From NCBI GenBank assembly GCA_017429985.1, contig JAFRNW010000004.1, positions 65,390 to 129,389 on the forward strand: a DNA stretch of 64,000 bases. The letters run 5' to 3'. A model generated the notes under the pieces. The model worked only from the letters and a program-made list of their open reading frames with translations, was not told the origin of the DNA and ran no database searches. Each line of letters begins with the position of its first letter. The first letter of the stretch is position 1. The position numbers and the translations under genes were made by a program. The stretch is from Clostridia bacterium (GTDB taxonomy: Bacteria; Bacillota; Clostridia; Christensenellales; CAG-138). This document shows, piece after piece, positions 11,035-20,356 of this stretch.

Positions 11035-11126
11035 CGGTCCGAGGGGAGAGGCCGTTTATTCCCTTTTCCACGCAATCATGATAAAATGTAAAATACGTTA
11101 ATTGACAGGAAAGGATAAATTCCCAG

Positions 11127-11870
11127 ATGTTTCAGGATGAACTTCAGAGAAGAATACATTACGGGGATAAGGACGCATTCCGCGAACTGTACAACCGGTA
11201 CAGCCGGGATGTGTATTCGCTTGTGTATACGGCTTTGGGCGATGCGGATACGTCCCGCAATTCGATCAAGCAGGTGTTCATGAAGCTTTACCGTGAACTG
11301 ATCCAGACGGAAGACGATCTGGATCTCGCGGAACGTCTGTCCGCCCTGACAAATGAGGAGATCCGTCTGGCGCGCATTCTGTCCGGAGATTTTTCCAAAG
11401 ATGCGCTGCAGGTTTTATATACCGTATCCGTAGACCGCGATCCGGATACCGGCGATACGATGATGCGCGTCCGTTCCAGAATGATGGCGGAGGAGGACGG
11501 CGGGAACAAACTTCTTTTTCCGGAACCGTCCGGGACTGAAATCGCGGAATCCGGGCACCGGCGCGACGCCCTGCCCGAGGAGAGGTATATCGCGGAGGAA
11601 AAACGCAAATCCGTTCCGAAAAAGGAGACGGGAGAAAAACTTCAACGGCCGGAAAGCCGCAAGGATGAGCAATACGTGGGGCTTGACCTGAAAAAAGAGA
11701 AGAAACGCGGGGGTTCCACAGCTGTTCTGATCATCCTGATCCTGTTCGTGCTGGCGTTCCTGTGGCTGCTGACGGGAATTCTGATGGATCTGAAGATCAT
11801 TCCTTTTGCGGACCTCGGCTTCAGCTTTTTCAACCGGCACGTTTTTGAATTCTTTAAAATCCCATCCTGA
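11127..11870 (+). CDS. Sigma-70 region 2-like protein with C-terminal membrane anchor
   Basis: Residues 10-60 (GDKDAFRELYNRYSRDVYSL, then a segment ending KQVFMKLYREL) resemble ECF sigma-factor region 2, the core polymerase and -10 binding segment. No region 4 helix-turn-helix follows. Instead there is a charged linker rich in Glu/Lys (about 110-195) and one strong transmembrane helix near 200-225. The N-terminus should be cytoplasmic. It may be a degenerate or membrane-tethered sigma-like regulator, or merely share the helical fold. The dnaD-like gene begins 13 bases downstream, so it is co-transcribed with replication genes. A ribosome binding site AAAGGA precedes it. Confidence 0.6.
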   Translation: MFQDELQRRIHYGDKDAFRELYNRYSRDVYSLVYTALGDADTSRNSIKQVFMKLYRELIQTEDDLDLAERLSALTNEEIRLARILSGDFSKDALQVLYTVSVDRDPDTGDTMMRVRSRMMAEEDGGNKLLFPEPSGTEIAESGHRRDALPEERYIAEEKRKSVPKKETGEKLQRPESRKDEQYVGLDLKKEKKRGGSTAVLIILILFVLAFLWLLTGILMDLKIIPFADLGFSFFNRHVFEFFKIPS

Positions 11871-11883
11871 GGAGACGGAGAGA

Positions 11884-13098
11884 ATGACCTGCAGATTTGC
11901 TCCGACCGTTGTACGCAAGGGATATACGCTTGTGGACAACGGTTTTATAGCGGAATATCTTCCGAACGCCAGCAAACTTGAACTGGAGGTATACCTGTAC
12001 GGCCTGATGCAGTGCAGCCACCCGGGGATCGACGGATCCATTGCCGACGCGCTGGGACTGTCGGAGCAGGAAGTGATCAGTGCGTTCTGCTACTGGCAGA
12101 CACAGAAGCTGGTCAGGATCCAGTCCGACGCGCCGCTGATCGTGGAGTATCTTCCGCTTCCGAACGAAGGGGATGCGGAGTATTCCCCGGCAAAATACAG
12201 CGGACTGGTCGCCAGGCTGAACACGCTGACCGCCCCAAGGCAGTTCAGTGCGCGCGAACTGGCGCATGTATATGACTGGGTCGAAGTCTACGGACTGGAC
12301 GAGGGCGCCGTTCTGGAGCTCGTCTCGCACTGCATGGAAACAAAGAGCAGGCGGATCAGCATCAATTACATGTCTTCCGTCGCCCAGGCTTGGGCGGAAA
12401 GCGGGATCAGGACTTTCGACGACGCGCGCCGGGAAATTGAACGCTATGACCTGTCGAAACACGGGGCGGCGGCAATTCTCCGCCGGTGGAACAAACGCAG
12501 GAAACCGACAAAGGACGAGATGGCGCTCTATGAGAAATGGACCCGGGAGTGGGGATTCACAGAGGAAGCCATCATGACGGCGCTCCCAAGGCTCACCGTT
12601 TCAGCCAATCCGAATTTCGTTTATCTGGATGAAGTGCTGGACCAGCTGCGCGGCCGGAGCATCACGGAAGCGGCCGACATCGCCGAGGAAGATGAACGCA
12701 ACGTGCAGGAACGCGCCTTCGTGAAGCTGCTGTTTGACCGGCTCGGGCGCGCGGAGCACGCTACCGCGACACAGAGGGCGCAGATCTCCATGTATCTGGA
12801 AAAGTTCGGGATGCCGCGCGAAATGCTGCTGTACGCCGCCGAATGCAGCAGGAACTGCCAGGAACCGTTCGGGAACATGAAGAAATTACTGAACGAGTGG
12901 CATGACGCCGGCCTGCAGACGGTAGCGGACGCGGAGCAATACTGGAAGACCCATCAGGAGAAGCCGGGGAACAAAGGCAGATCAAGAGGAAGAAACACGG
13001 AATACGCGCAGCGGGAAGTCACGGACGAACAGTTTGCGGATCTGTTCCTTGATCTGAACCGGGATCTTACGGAGGCAGGGAATGAACCTGAGGATTGA
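11884..13098 (+). CDS. DnaD-domain replication initiation protein
   Basis: A 404-residue protein of the DnaB/DnaD primosome family that helps load the replicative helicase. An N-terminal winged-helix-like region (KLELEVYLYGLMQC, ADALGLSEQEVISAFCYW) is followed by two DnaD-type helical domains with the conserved end pattern MSSVAQAWAESGIRTFDDA and later MKKLLNEWHDAGLQT. The C-terminus is basic and disordered. The start is the ATG at 11884 behind GGAGACGGAGAG. The stop overlaps the dnaI-like gene by 17 bases, consistent with the two acting together at helicase loading. Confidence 0.9.
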   Translation: MTCRFAPTVVRKGYTLVDNGFIAEYLPNASKLELEVYLYGLMQCSHPGIDGSIADALGLSEQEVISAFCYWQTQKLVRIQSDAPLIVEYLPLPNEGDAEYSPAKYSGLVARLNTLTAPRQFSARELAHVYDWVEVYGLDEGAVLELVSHCMETKSRRISINYMSSVAQAWAESGIRTFDDARREIERYDLSKHGAAAILRRWNKRRKPTKDEMALYEKWTREWGFTEEAIMTALPRLTVSANPNFVYLDEVLDQLRGRSITEAADIAEEDERNVQERAFVKLLFDRLGRAEHATATQRAQISMYLEKFGMPREMLLYAAECSRNCQEPFGNMKKLLNEWHDAGLQTVADAEQYWKTHQEKPGNKGRSRGRNTEYAQREVTDEQFADLFLDLNRDLTEAGNEPED

Positions 13099-14005
13099 AC
13101 GGATCTATGACGAACTTCGGCGGCGGACCCAGAAGGAGCGGGATGACCGCGCGGAGTACATATATCAGCGGCTGCCGGAACTCAGGTCGATTCCGGAAAA
13201 ACGGCGCGCCCTGGTGAAGGACGCCGCCATGAAGCGGATCACCGCTGCGGAAGCGTCGGAAGAACTGGATCTGCTGGACCGGCAGGAGCGGAAGCTGCTG
13301 GAGGACAGCGGCTTCTCCGCGGACATGCTGGAAGTCCATCCCAGATGCCCCTTCTGCCGCGATACGGGCTGGATCGGGGAAGCAGAAAGGAAACCCTGCG
13401 CCTGCAGGCTGAAACTGCTGGCGGAGATGGATCCGGGAATGGGGATCAACAGCAGGCAGACGTTCGAACGGTTTTCGGAAGACATTTATCCTACGGAAGA
13501 ACAGAAAAGACAGACAAGGACTGCGCGCATCTGGTGCGAACAGTATGCGGATTCTCTTCCTTCACCCGAAAAGAAGAATCTCCTGCTGACCGGCATGGCG
13601 GGACTCGGGAAAACCTATCTTTGCAATTCGATCGCTTACCGGGCTCTGTCGAGAGGCATAGACGCGAGGGTCATAACGGCATATACGTTCATTCAGACGG
13701 TACTGGAGGGGATCCGGACGAAAACGGGAGCGGTCCCGGATTTCTGCCTCCGCATTCCGCTCCTGATCATCGATGACCTGGGCAGCGAGTCCGTGATCCC
13801 GAACATATCGGAGGAAGCGCTGTTTTCCGTGCTGAATGAGCGGATCCACACCGGGAAACCGACGGTCGTGGCGACGAATCTGTCCTACGCCGCGCTCCAG
13901 GAGCGTTACGGAGAAAGGGTCACTTCAAGACTTGCCGACCGCACGGTAACGCAGGCCATTCAGCTGACAGGAGAAAACCTTAGACGGAAACAGGGGCTAT
14001 GCTGA
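13082..14005 (+). CDS. DnaC/DnaI-type helicase loader ATPase
   Basis: AAA+ ATPase of 307 residues. Four cysteines (89, 92, 106, 108) form a zinc-binding domain typical of Firmicute DnaI. Walker A GMAGLGKT is at 171-178 and Walker B LLIIDD at 227-232, followed by sensor and arginine-finger-like residues (VATNLS, ERVTSRL). It should place the DnaB-type helicase on DNA together with the DnaD protein encoded just upstream. It overlaps rsmI by seven bases at its 3' end. Confidence 0.92.
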   Translation: MNLRIERIYDELRRRTQKERDDRAEYIYQRLPELRSIPEKRRALVKDAAMKRITAAEASEELDLLDRQERKLLEDSGFSADMLEVHPRCPFCRDTGWIGEAERKPCACRLKLLAEMDPGMGINSRQTFERFSEDIYPTEEQKRQTRTARIWCEQYADSLPSPEKKNLLLTGMAGLGKTYLCNSIAYRALSRGIDARVITAYTFIQTVLEGIRTKTGAVPDFCLRIPLLIIDDLGSESVIPNISEEALFSVLNERIHTGKPTVVATNLSYAALQERYGERVTSRLADRTVTQAIQLTGENLRRKQGLC

Positions 14006-14829
14006 CACTTATCGCGTCTCCAATCGGCAATCTTTCGGATATCACATTCCGCGCGGTCGAAGCGCTGCGGAATGCGGATGCCGTTTATTGCGAGGATACG
14101 AGACATTCCCTGATTCTGCTCAACCATTTCGGGATCCGGAAAACGCTCGTTTCCTGCCATGAGCATAACGAGCGTTCCAGAGCGGAAGAGGTCACGGAGC
14201 GGGTGCGGAGAGGGGAAAACATCGCATATCTGTCGGACGCGGGGATGCCGGGCATATCCGATCCGGGCGCCGTGCTGGTTTCCGCCTGCATCGAGCAGGG
14301 GCTCCCGTACACGGTGATCCCGGGTGCGTCGGCCGTGCTGACCGCGGTCGTGCTGTCCGGGCTGCCCGGAAGCACGTTTTCATTTTTCGGGTTTCTTCCC
14401 CGGGACCGCAAACCCCGCAGGGAAACGATGGACAGGATCTGCCGGTGCGGGCATCTCGCCATCCTGTTTGAGAGCCCGCACAGGGTCGGAACGACGCTGA
14501 AGGAGTTTTCCGAAAGGATCCCGGACTGTCCTGCCGCGCTGCTGCGGGAACTGACGAAACGGTATGAGTCCGTGGAGCGGGGTACGGTTCGGGAACTCGC
14601 GGAGCGCTACCTTCAGAATGAACCGAAAGGCGAATGCGTGATCGCGATTTGCTGCCCCGATCAGGCAGGGGAAACGATTACCGAAGAAGCCGCAGAGGCG
14701 ATGATCCGGGATCTGCTTGCCGAAGGATGCTCCGCAAAGGATGCTGCTTCGCAGGTGTCGCTGAAGACCGGGATCCGGAAGAATACGCTTTATGCGAAAG
14801 CGATGGAAATCAGAAACACACAGGAGTAA
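13999..14829 (+). CDS. rsmI: 16S rRNA (cytidine-1402-2'-O)-methyltransferase
   Basis: SAM-dependent ribose methylase of the small ribosomal subunit, 276 residues. The N-terminal LIASPIGNLSDITFRAVE, CEDTRHS and the loop SDAGMPGISDPG are diagnostic of the tetrapyrrole-methylase fold in RsmI. FESPHRV occurs in the second lobe. The C-terminal helix-turn-helix-like segment (CSAKDAASQVSLKTGIRKNTLY) is also usual. It overlaps the dnaI gene, indicating one operon. Confidence 0.95.
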   Translation: MLTLIASPIGNLSDITFRAVEALRNADAVYCEDTRHSLILLNHFGIRKTLVSCHEHNERSRAEEVTERVRRGENIAYLSDAGMPGISDPGAVLVSACIEQGLPYTVIPGASAVLTAVVLSGLPGSTFSFFGFLPRDRKPRRETMDRICRCGHLAILFESPHRVGTTLKEFSERIPDCPAALLRELTKRYESVERGTVRELAERYLQNEPKGECVIAICCPDQAGETITEEAAEAMIRDLLAEGCSAKDAASQVSLKTGIRKNTLYAKAMEIRNTQE

Positions 14830-14834
14830 CAGGA

Positions 14835-16622
14835 ATGGCAAAAACACGCAAGGAGATCGATCCGAAGTACCAGTGGAAACTGGAGGATATTTTCGATTCC
14901 GACGAAAGCTGGGAGAAGGAATTCGGCGAAGCGGGAAAACTGACGGAACAGATCGGATCTTTCCGGGGAAACCTTGGCAGTTCATCGGACAGGCTGTATG
15001 AAGCCCTTTCGCTCGCAAGCGATTTGTCGCTCAAGGCGGAACGGCTGTTTGTCTACGCGCATATGCGCAAGGATGAGGATAACGGGAACACCAAGTACCA
15101 GGGAATGACCGACCGCGCCATGCAGATCATGGTTGAAATGGGGGCCGAAAGCTCGTATTTTGAGCCTGAGATGCTTGCGATCCCGGAAGATCTGCTGGCG
15201 GAATGGAGCCGTGAGGAACGGTTTGCACGGTTCCGCACCCGGATCGCGGATCTCAACAGAAAAAGAGCGCATGTGCTTTCTTCCGGTGAGGAACGGATCC
15301 TTGCCATGGCGGAAGACCCGCTGACAGGACCGGAAAACAGTTTTACAATGCTTTCCGATGTCGATCTGAAATTCGGCACGGTCACGGACGGGGAAGGGAA
15401 CGAGGTGCAGCTTACGCACGGCACCTACGGCCTTCTGATCATGGATCCGGACAGAAACGTCCGCAGGGAGGCATATGAGAAACTGTACGCCGCATACGGC
15501 AGTGTGAAAAATACGATCGCGGCGATGTATACCGCATCCGTCAAGGCGGACGTGTTCCGGGCCAGGGCGCGGGGATACGACGGCGCGCTGGAAGAAGCCC
15601 TGTTTGCCAACAATGTTCCCGTTTCCGTATACGAACAGCTGATAGAGGCGGTGCACGAAAAGCTTCCCGCGCTCCGGAAATACATGGAGATTCGGAAACG
15701 CTGCCTCGGTGTCGACCGGCTGGAGATGTACGATCTTTATACGCCGCTTGTGCCGGAATGCAATATCCCGATGGAATTCGAAGAGGCCAGGGATATCGTG
15801 AAAAAAGCCCTGGCACCGCTCGGAACGCATTACGCGGAGCTTCTTGACAAGGCGTTTGCAGAAGGCTGGATCGATATCTATGAGAACGAGGGAAAGACTT
15901 CCGGGGCATATTCCTGGGGTGTTTACGGAGTCCATCCGTACGTTCTTCTGAATCACCAGAACGATCTGTCCCACGCGTCGACTCTGGCGCACGAGCTCGG
16001 GCACGCGATGCACAGCTATCATTCCAATGCTGCCCAGCCGTATGAGACCTCCGAGTATGCCACGATGGTGGCGGAAGTTGCCTCGACCGTGAACGAAATG
16101 CTGCTGAAACGGTACTATCTCGCGAGGGAAACGGATCCCAGAAAACGGGCATATATCCTGAATGAACTGCTGGAGGATGTCCGTACGACCTGCTTCAGGC
16201 AGACGATGTTTGCGGAATTCGAGATGAAAGCGCACCGGATGGCGGAAGCCGGGGAGGCTCTGACGGTGGACAGCCTGTCAGATCTGTACAGAAGCCTGAA
16301 CGAGCTCTATTATCCGGATGTGCATGTGGACGACAACATAGCGCTGGAGTGGATGCGGATCCCGCATTTTTACCACGCGTTCTATGTTTATCAGTATGCG
16401 ACCGGCATCTGCACCGCGATCGCACTCTCCAATGCGATACTGGAGAAAGGCGAAACCGACCGTTACATCGCCTTCCTTTCCAGCGGGGGGAGCGATTACC
16501 CGGTCAATCTTCTGAAGGAGGCGGGGGTCGACCTGACGAAGAAGGAAAGCATACTGTCGGCCCTGGATGAGTTTGAAAGCCGTGTGGAAGAACTGAACAG
16601 TCTGTTGGGAGGAAAGAATTAA
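14835..16622 (+). CDS. pepF: Oligoendopeptidase F
   Basis: Zinc metallopeptidase of the M3B family that degrades oligopeptides in the cytoplasm. The 595 residues match the family. The zinc site HELGH is at residues 386-390 within AHELGHAMHSYHS, and the third ligand glutamate follows in EYATMVAEVAS. The start is the ATG at 14835 with AGGAG eight bases upstream. The frame stays open upstream but there lies within rsmI. The small hypothetical gene begins right after its stop. Confidence 0.96.
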   Translation: MAKTRKEIDPKYQWKLEDIFDSDESWEKEFGEAGKLTEQIGSFRGNLGSSSDRLYEALSLASDLSLKAERLFVYAHMRKDEDNGNTKYQGMTDRAMQIMVEMGAESSYFEPEMLAIPEDLLAEWSREERFARFRTRIADLNRKRAHVLSSGEERILAMAEDPLTGPENSFTMLSDVDLKFGTVTDGEGNEVQLTHGTYGLLIMDPDRNVRREAYEKLYAAYGSVKNTIAAMYTASVKADVFRARARGYDGALEEALFANNVPVSVYEQLIEAVHEKLPALRKYMEIRKRCLGVDRLEMYDLYTPLVPECNIPMEFEEARDIVKKALAPLGTHYAELLDKAFAEGWIDIYENEGKTSGAYSWGVYGVHPYVLLNHQNDLSHASTLAHELGHAMHSYHSNAAQPYETSEYATMVAEVASTVNEMLLKRYYLARETDPRKRAYILNELLEDVRTTCFRQTMFAEFEMKAHRMAEAGEALTVDSLSDLYRSLNELYYPDVHVDDNIALEWMRIPHFYHAFYVYQYATGICTAIALSNAILEKGETDRYIAFLSSGGSDYPVNLLKEAGVDLTKKESILSALDEFESRVEELNSLLGGKN

Positions 16623-16940
16623 ATGGAAAATCTGTTTAACAAAGAAGACGCCGCGGTGTTTATCCTGAACAAATTCAAGGAGCAGGGAGATTTCTCGTTC
16701 GTGGACGAAAAACTGTTCTGCGAAATGGTGCGGGATATCCAGGATCTGGATGCGCAGTATATTGACCAGTGCGAGTCGGAAGACGCTGTTTACGATGATG
16801 ACGAAGCATATGAACGGATCCACAACGCAATGACTGCGAAGTATCCCGACTTTAAGACCTATATGATGCGGCTCGTGGACGATTATCTCGGCTACAGCGA
16901 GGATTATCTGGAGTCGATCGGCGCAATAGACTGGGAATAA
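16623..16940 (+). CDS. Small acidic conserved hypothetical protein
   Basis: A 105-residue soluble and strongly acidic protein with aromatic residues clustered at the end (YLGYSEDYLESIGAIDWE). There are no cysteines in a metal-binding arrangement and no membrane segment. I do not recognise the family. Its ATG directly follows the pepF stop codon with GGGAGG ten bases upstream, so it is certainly translated from the pepF transcript. A terminator at 17025 ends the operon. Confidence 0.7.
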   Translation: MENLFNKEDAAVFILNKFKEQGDFSFVDEKLFCEMVRDIQDLDAQYIDQCESEDAVYDDDEAYERIHNAMTAKYPDFKTYMMRLVDDYLGYSEDYLESIGAIDWE

Positions 16941-17024
16941 ACAGGATCCGCAGACGCAGGGGCGTTTGCCGGGGCCCGATGCCGCTCCCGGCCTGAGATG
17001 ACGGAACAGGATACGGAACGAAAT

Positions 17025-17054
17025 GCCGTGGGATTGGTTTCCCGCGGCTTTTTT
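17025..17054 (+). terminator. Intrinsic terminator of the dnaD-pepF operon
   Basis: A nine-base stem GCCGTGGGA/TCCCGCGGC with one G-T pair and a six-base loop, followed by six T residues. Confidence 0.85.
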
Positions 17055-17116
17055 CGTACAGGCGCGGCTTCCCTGAAAAGAATTGGCAAAGGATAACGGC
17101 AGACCATCCGGAATTA

Positions 17117-17125
17117 TGGTAAAAT
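17117..17125 (+). promoter_or_regulatory. Extended -10 element for the degV-pepT genes
   Basis: TGGTAAAAT matches an extended -10 (TGN plus hexamer). TTGGCA at 17083-17088 is too far away to serve as its -35. It lies 41 bases before the DegV start codon. Confidence 0.4.
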
Positions 17126-17166
17126 AAATCAACACAGATCAATTGGAAAATGAGGAGAAAGCAGCC

Positions 17167-18078
17167 ATGGCAAGCGAAGAAAGGCAGTTTATTCTTTCGT
17201 GTGAATCAACGGCAAATTATCCGTATGATTACTGGGAGAAACGGAATGTTCCTGTTCTGGAGTATACCTATCTGTTCGGAGAAGAGGAGTTCCCGGATGA
17301 TATGGGAAGAAATCCGGACGCGCTTCCGGAATTCTACAGGAGGATCGACAAAGGAGAAATGCCGTCCACTTCTCAGATCAATGTTGCGCAGTATCTGGAA
17401 TTTCTTGAACCGCTTCTGCAGAAGGGGGATGTCCTGCATGTCGCGTTCGGAACCGGCATGACGCCCGCCTATCATAACGCGGTGACGGCGGCGGGACAGC
17501 TCCGGGAGAAGTATCCGGACAGGAAGCTTGCCGTAGTCGATTCCCTGTGCAGCTGCGCGGGCTATGGCATGCTGACGGAATATGCCGTCGACATGCGGGA
17601 TGAAGGGAAAACTCTGGAGGAAACGGAAGCGTGGCTTCTGGAAAACCGGAATAAAATGCATCACCAGTTTTTCTCGACCGATCTGAAATACTTCAGAAGG
17701 AGCGGAAGAATGTCAGGCGCGGCCGCGACCGTCGGAGCTGTCCTGAACATCTGCCCGCTGATGCACCTGGATGACAGGGGAAGGATCATAGCCTACGACA
17801 AGGTCCAGGGGAAAAAGCGTGCGATCAGCGAAACGGTCCGTGCCATGGCCAGACTGGCGGACAACGGGACCGCTTATTCCGGGAAGTGCTGTATTTCCCA
17901 TTCCAACGTGCAGGCCATAGCGGAGGAACTCCGTGAGAAGATTGCGGAAGCATTTCCGAATCTGAAGAGGGACGATATCAAAATCTATGACATCTGCCCG
18001 ATCATCGCCGCACACTGCGGGCCCGGAACGACCGCCGTATACTTTCTGGGATCGCCCCGGCCTCCGGAAAAAGCATGA
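17167..18078 (+). CDS. DegV-family fatty-acid-binding protein
   Basis: A 303-residue DegV protein. These bind a single fatty acid and, as FakB, present it to the FakA kinase for incorporation into phospholipid. It shows the conserved PSTSQIN segment, the alternating domain with LAVVDSLCSCAGYGML, the stretch ending in HHQFFSTDLKYFRRSGRMSG and a C-terminal CGPGTTAVYFLG. The start is the ATG at 17167 behind GAGGAG. A TTG further upstream is in frame but has no ribosome binding site. No FakA gene is present nearby. It is followed closely by pepT. Confidence 0.9.
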   Translation: MASEERQFILSCESTANYPYDYWEKRNVPVLEYTYLFGEEEFPDDMGRNPDALPEFYRRIDKGEMPSTSQINVAQYLEFLEPLLQKGDVLHVAFGTGMTPAYHNAVTAAGQLREKYPDRKLAVVDSLCSCAGYGMLTEYAVDMRDEGKTLEETEAWLLENRNKMHHQFFSTDLKYFRRSGRMSGAAATVGAVLNICPLMHLDDRGRIIAYDKVQGKKRAISETVRAMARLADNGTAYSGKCCISHSNVQAIAEELREKIAEAFPNLKRDDIKIYDICPIIAAHCGPGTTAVYFLGSPRPPEKA

Positions 18079-18092
18079 CGGAAGGAGCGGTT

Positions 18093-19298
18093 ATGGAGCA
18101 GATCAAAGACAGGTTTCTCCGGTATGTGGCTGTTGATACGCAGTCCAAAGACGGAGAGGAGCAGGTGCCCAGCACAAACAAGCAGTTTCAGCTTGCAGAG
18201 ATGCTTGCGGGGGAACTGATCCGCATGGGAGCTGAGGACGTCCAACTGAGCGAGCATTGCTATGTGACCGCCACCATCCCCGCAAACATGGAGGGGAAAG
18301 CCCCGGTAATCGGGCTGATTGCGCACATGGACACGTCGGATGCGGCAAGCGGCGCGGATATCAGGCCCGTCATCACAGAAAGATACGACGGGACGCCGAT
18401 CCGTATGTCCGACAAAAAAACGCTGGATCCGGCGGAGTTTCCTTCCCTTCTGAGGCATATCGGGGAAACAGTCATTTGTACGGACGGCACAACGCTGCTC
18501 GGCGCGGATGATAAGGCCGGGGTGGCGGAGATCATGCAGGCGGCGGAGATCCTGTTCTCAAAGGACGCGCCGAGGCACGGAACGATCCGGATCGCCTTTA
18601 CGCCGGACGAAGAGGTGGGAAGAGGCGTTGACTGCTTTGACGTGGAACAGTTTGCCGCTGATTTTGCCTATACGGTTGACGGAGGAGATCTCGGGGATCT
18701 CAGTTATGAATGTTTCAATGCCGCCGGCGCGGAGATCCTGATCGAGGGCGTATCCATCCATCCCGGAGAAGCGAAGGGGAAAATGAAGAACTCGCTTCTG
18801 ATTGGAATGGAACTGCAGTCCATGCTTCCCGTGTTTATGAATCCTGCGGCAACGGAAAAGCGCGAAGGGTTTTTCCACCTGGACCGCATGAGCGGAAGCG
18901 TGGAGCGTACCGTCATGAAATATATCGTCAGAGATCATGACAGGGAACTGTTCGAAGCGAAGAAACAGCTCCTGATCTCGGCGTGCGCGTTCATGAACGA
19001 AAAATACGGATCCGGCACCGTGACGCTCAACATGAACGATTCCTATTACAACATGATTGAAGCGATGGATATGGAGGTCGTGAACAGAGCCATCCGTTCC
19101 ATGAAAGCGGTCGGGATCGAACCGGTGATAGAACCGATACGCGGCGGAACGGACGGGGCGAGGCTGTCTTTTATGGGCCTTCCGTGTCCGAATCTCTGCG
19201 CCGGGGGCAACAACTTTCACGGCCCGTATGAGTATGTGACCGTTGAGACAATGGAAAAGATCACAGAGCTGCTGGTTGAACTGGTTACAGACCGATAA
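18093..19298 (+). CDS. pepT: Peptidase T (tripeptide aminopeptidase)
   Basis: M20-family dinuclear zinc aminopeptidase of 401 residues that removes the N-terminal residue of tripeptides. Metal and catalytic motifs are visible: IAHMDTSDA (His78, Asp80), GADDKAG, the catalytic glutamate pair in FTPDEEVGRG, YTVDGGD, and a C-terminal CAGGNNFHGPYE. The ATG at 18093 is preceded by GGAAGGAG five bases upstream, preferred over an ATG that overlaps the degV stop. A LacI-type regulator follows after 21 bases. Confidence 0.95.
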   Translation: MEQIKDRFLRYVAVDTQSKDGEEQVPSTNKQFQLAEMLAGELIRMGAEDVQLSEHCYVTATIPANMEGKAPVIGLIAHMDTSDAASGADIRPVITERYDGTPIRMSDKKTLDPAEFPSLLRHIGETVICTDGTTLLGADDKAGVAEIMQAAEILFSKDAPRHGTIRIAFTPDEEVGRGVDCFDVEQFAADFAYTVDGGDLGDLSYECFNAAGAEILIEGVSIHPGEAKGKMKNSLLIGMELQSMLPVFMNPAATEKREGFFHLDRMSGSVERTVMKYIVRDHDRELFEAKKQLLISACAFMNEKYGSGTVTLNMNDSYYNMIEAMDMEVVNRAIRSMKAVGIEPVIEPIRGGTDGARLSFMGLPCPNLCAGGNNFHGPYEYVTVETMEKITELLVELVTDR

Positions 19299-19319
19299 AT
19301 CGAATTTCGGAGCATCCAT

Positions 19320-20345
19320 ATGAATATCAGAAAAATAGCGGAACGCGCAGGCGTTTCCGTCGCAACGATATCTCGTGTTCTGAATCACCCGGATCTTGTC
19401 TCTCCGGAGACCAGAGAAAGGGTGTATGCAGTCATGAAGGAAAACCAGTACACTCCGAACTGGTTCGCCAGAAACCTGACGCAGAAGCAGACAAGGACGA
19501 TCGCCTTCATATATCCGTCCAACGATTCCACGTTTCTGCAGGCTGTCGCAGACGGCGTGGAAATCGTAGCGCTCAACAAGAAAAACCTCGTGTTCCTCTG
19601 TCACACGAACGGGACGGCGGAAATGGAGCGAGAATACCTGGAACTGATGGTTCAGCGAAACGTGGACGGGATCATCCTCTTTTCCTCCCGCCTTCCGCAG
19701 GAAAAGATCGAGCAGGTCGCCGGACTGGGCATTCCATGCGTGCACATCGGCCGCGAGGGTGCCGATACAGAAAGGAAGAACTGCTATATCAACTACATCG
19801 ACGCCGCCGCCAAGCTGACGGATCATATGATTCAGCTGGGATACCAGCAGATCTATCTCCTTCTGGACAGCATGCTCGTCAACGAAGCGGACGAGATCAA
19901 AGAAGGGTTTGAGCTCGCGGCATCGAAGGCTCCGACCAAGCTGGAGACGGATGTGTATGTTGCGGACCGGTCCATGCAGGGCGGCATGCTGTTCGCGCAC
20001 AGGATGATTCAGGCAGGGAAAATGCCCAGGGCGCTGATCACATCCTCGGCAAGACAGGCGTTCGGCGTCATGAAGGCGGCGAGGCTTGCAGGCATCAGGA
20101 TTCCCGAAGACCTTGCGATCGCTTCCATGACGGATTCTTCCGTTTCAACACTGGTCGATCCTCCGCTGACCGCGGTCGACAGACCGGGCAAACGACTCGG
20201 GATGGTCACGGCAAGAATGCTGTTTGACTGTATCGAGAACCGTGAGTTTGCGACACAGAATGCCCAGCACGTGGAGCTTTTGGCCAAGCTTGCGATCCGC
20301 AAGTCGTGCGGGAACAGGAAATTCATTTATGAACTGTTCGAGTGA
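19320..20345 (+). CDS. LacI-family transcriptional regulator
   Basis: A 341-residue repressor-type protein. The N-terminal LacI helix-turn-helix is clear (IRKIAERAGVSVATISRVLN), followed by the hinge region and a periplasmic-binding-protein-like effector domain. The effector is unknown. The neighbouring genes (PreA-like dehydrogenase, nucleobase permease, xanthine dehydrogenase) suggest a nucleobase-related ligand. Candidate operators with LacI-type symmetry lie at 22938-22951 and 23272-23285. The stop is followed after 11 bases by the PreA-like gene. Confidence 0.92.
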   Translation: MNIRKIAERAGVSVATISRVLNHPDLVSPETRERVYAVMKENQYTPNWFARNLTQKQTRTIAFIYPSNDSTFLQAVADGVEIVALNKKNLVFLCHTNGTAEMEREYLELMVQRNVDGIILFSSRLPQEKIEQVAGLGIPCVHIGREGADTERKNCYINYIDAAAKLTDHMIQLGYQQIYLLLDSMLVNEADEIKEGFELAASKAPTKLETDVYVADRSMQGGMLFAHRMIQAGKMPRALITSSARQAFGVMKAARLAGIRIPEDLAIASMTDSSVSTLVDPPLTAVDRPGKRLGMVTARMLFDCIENREFATQNAQHVELLAKLAIRKSCGNRKFIYELFE

Positions 20346-20356
20346 GGAAAACTGAT

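Noticed and set aside
18558..20000. Minus-strand open frame spanning parts of pepT and the LacI-type gene
   Set aside because: It crosses two well supported genes and shows no domain or ribosome binding site.
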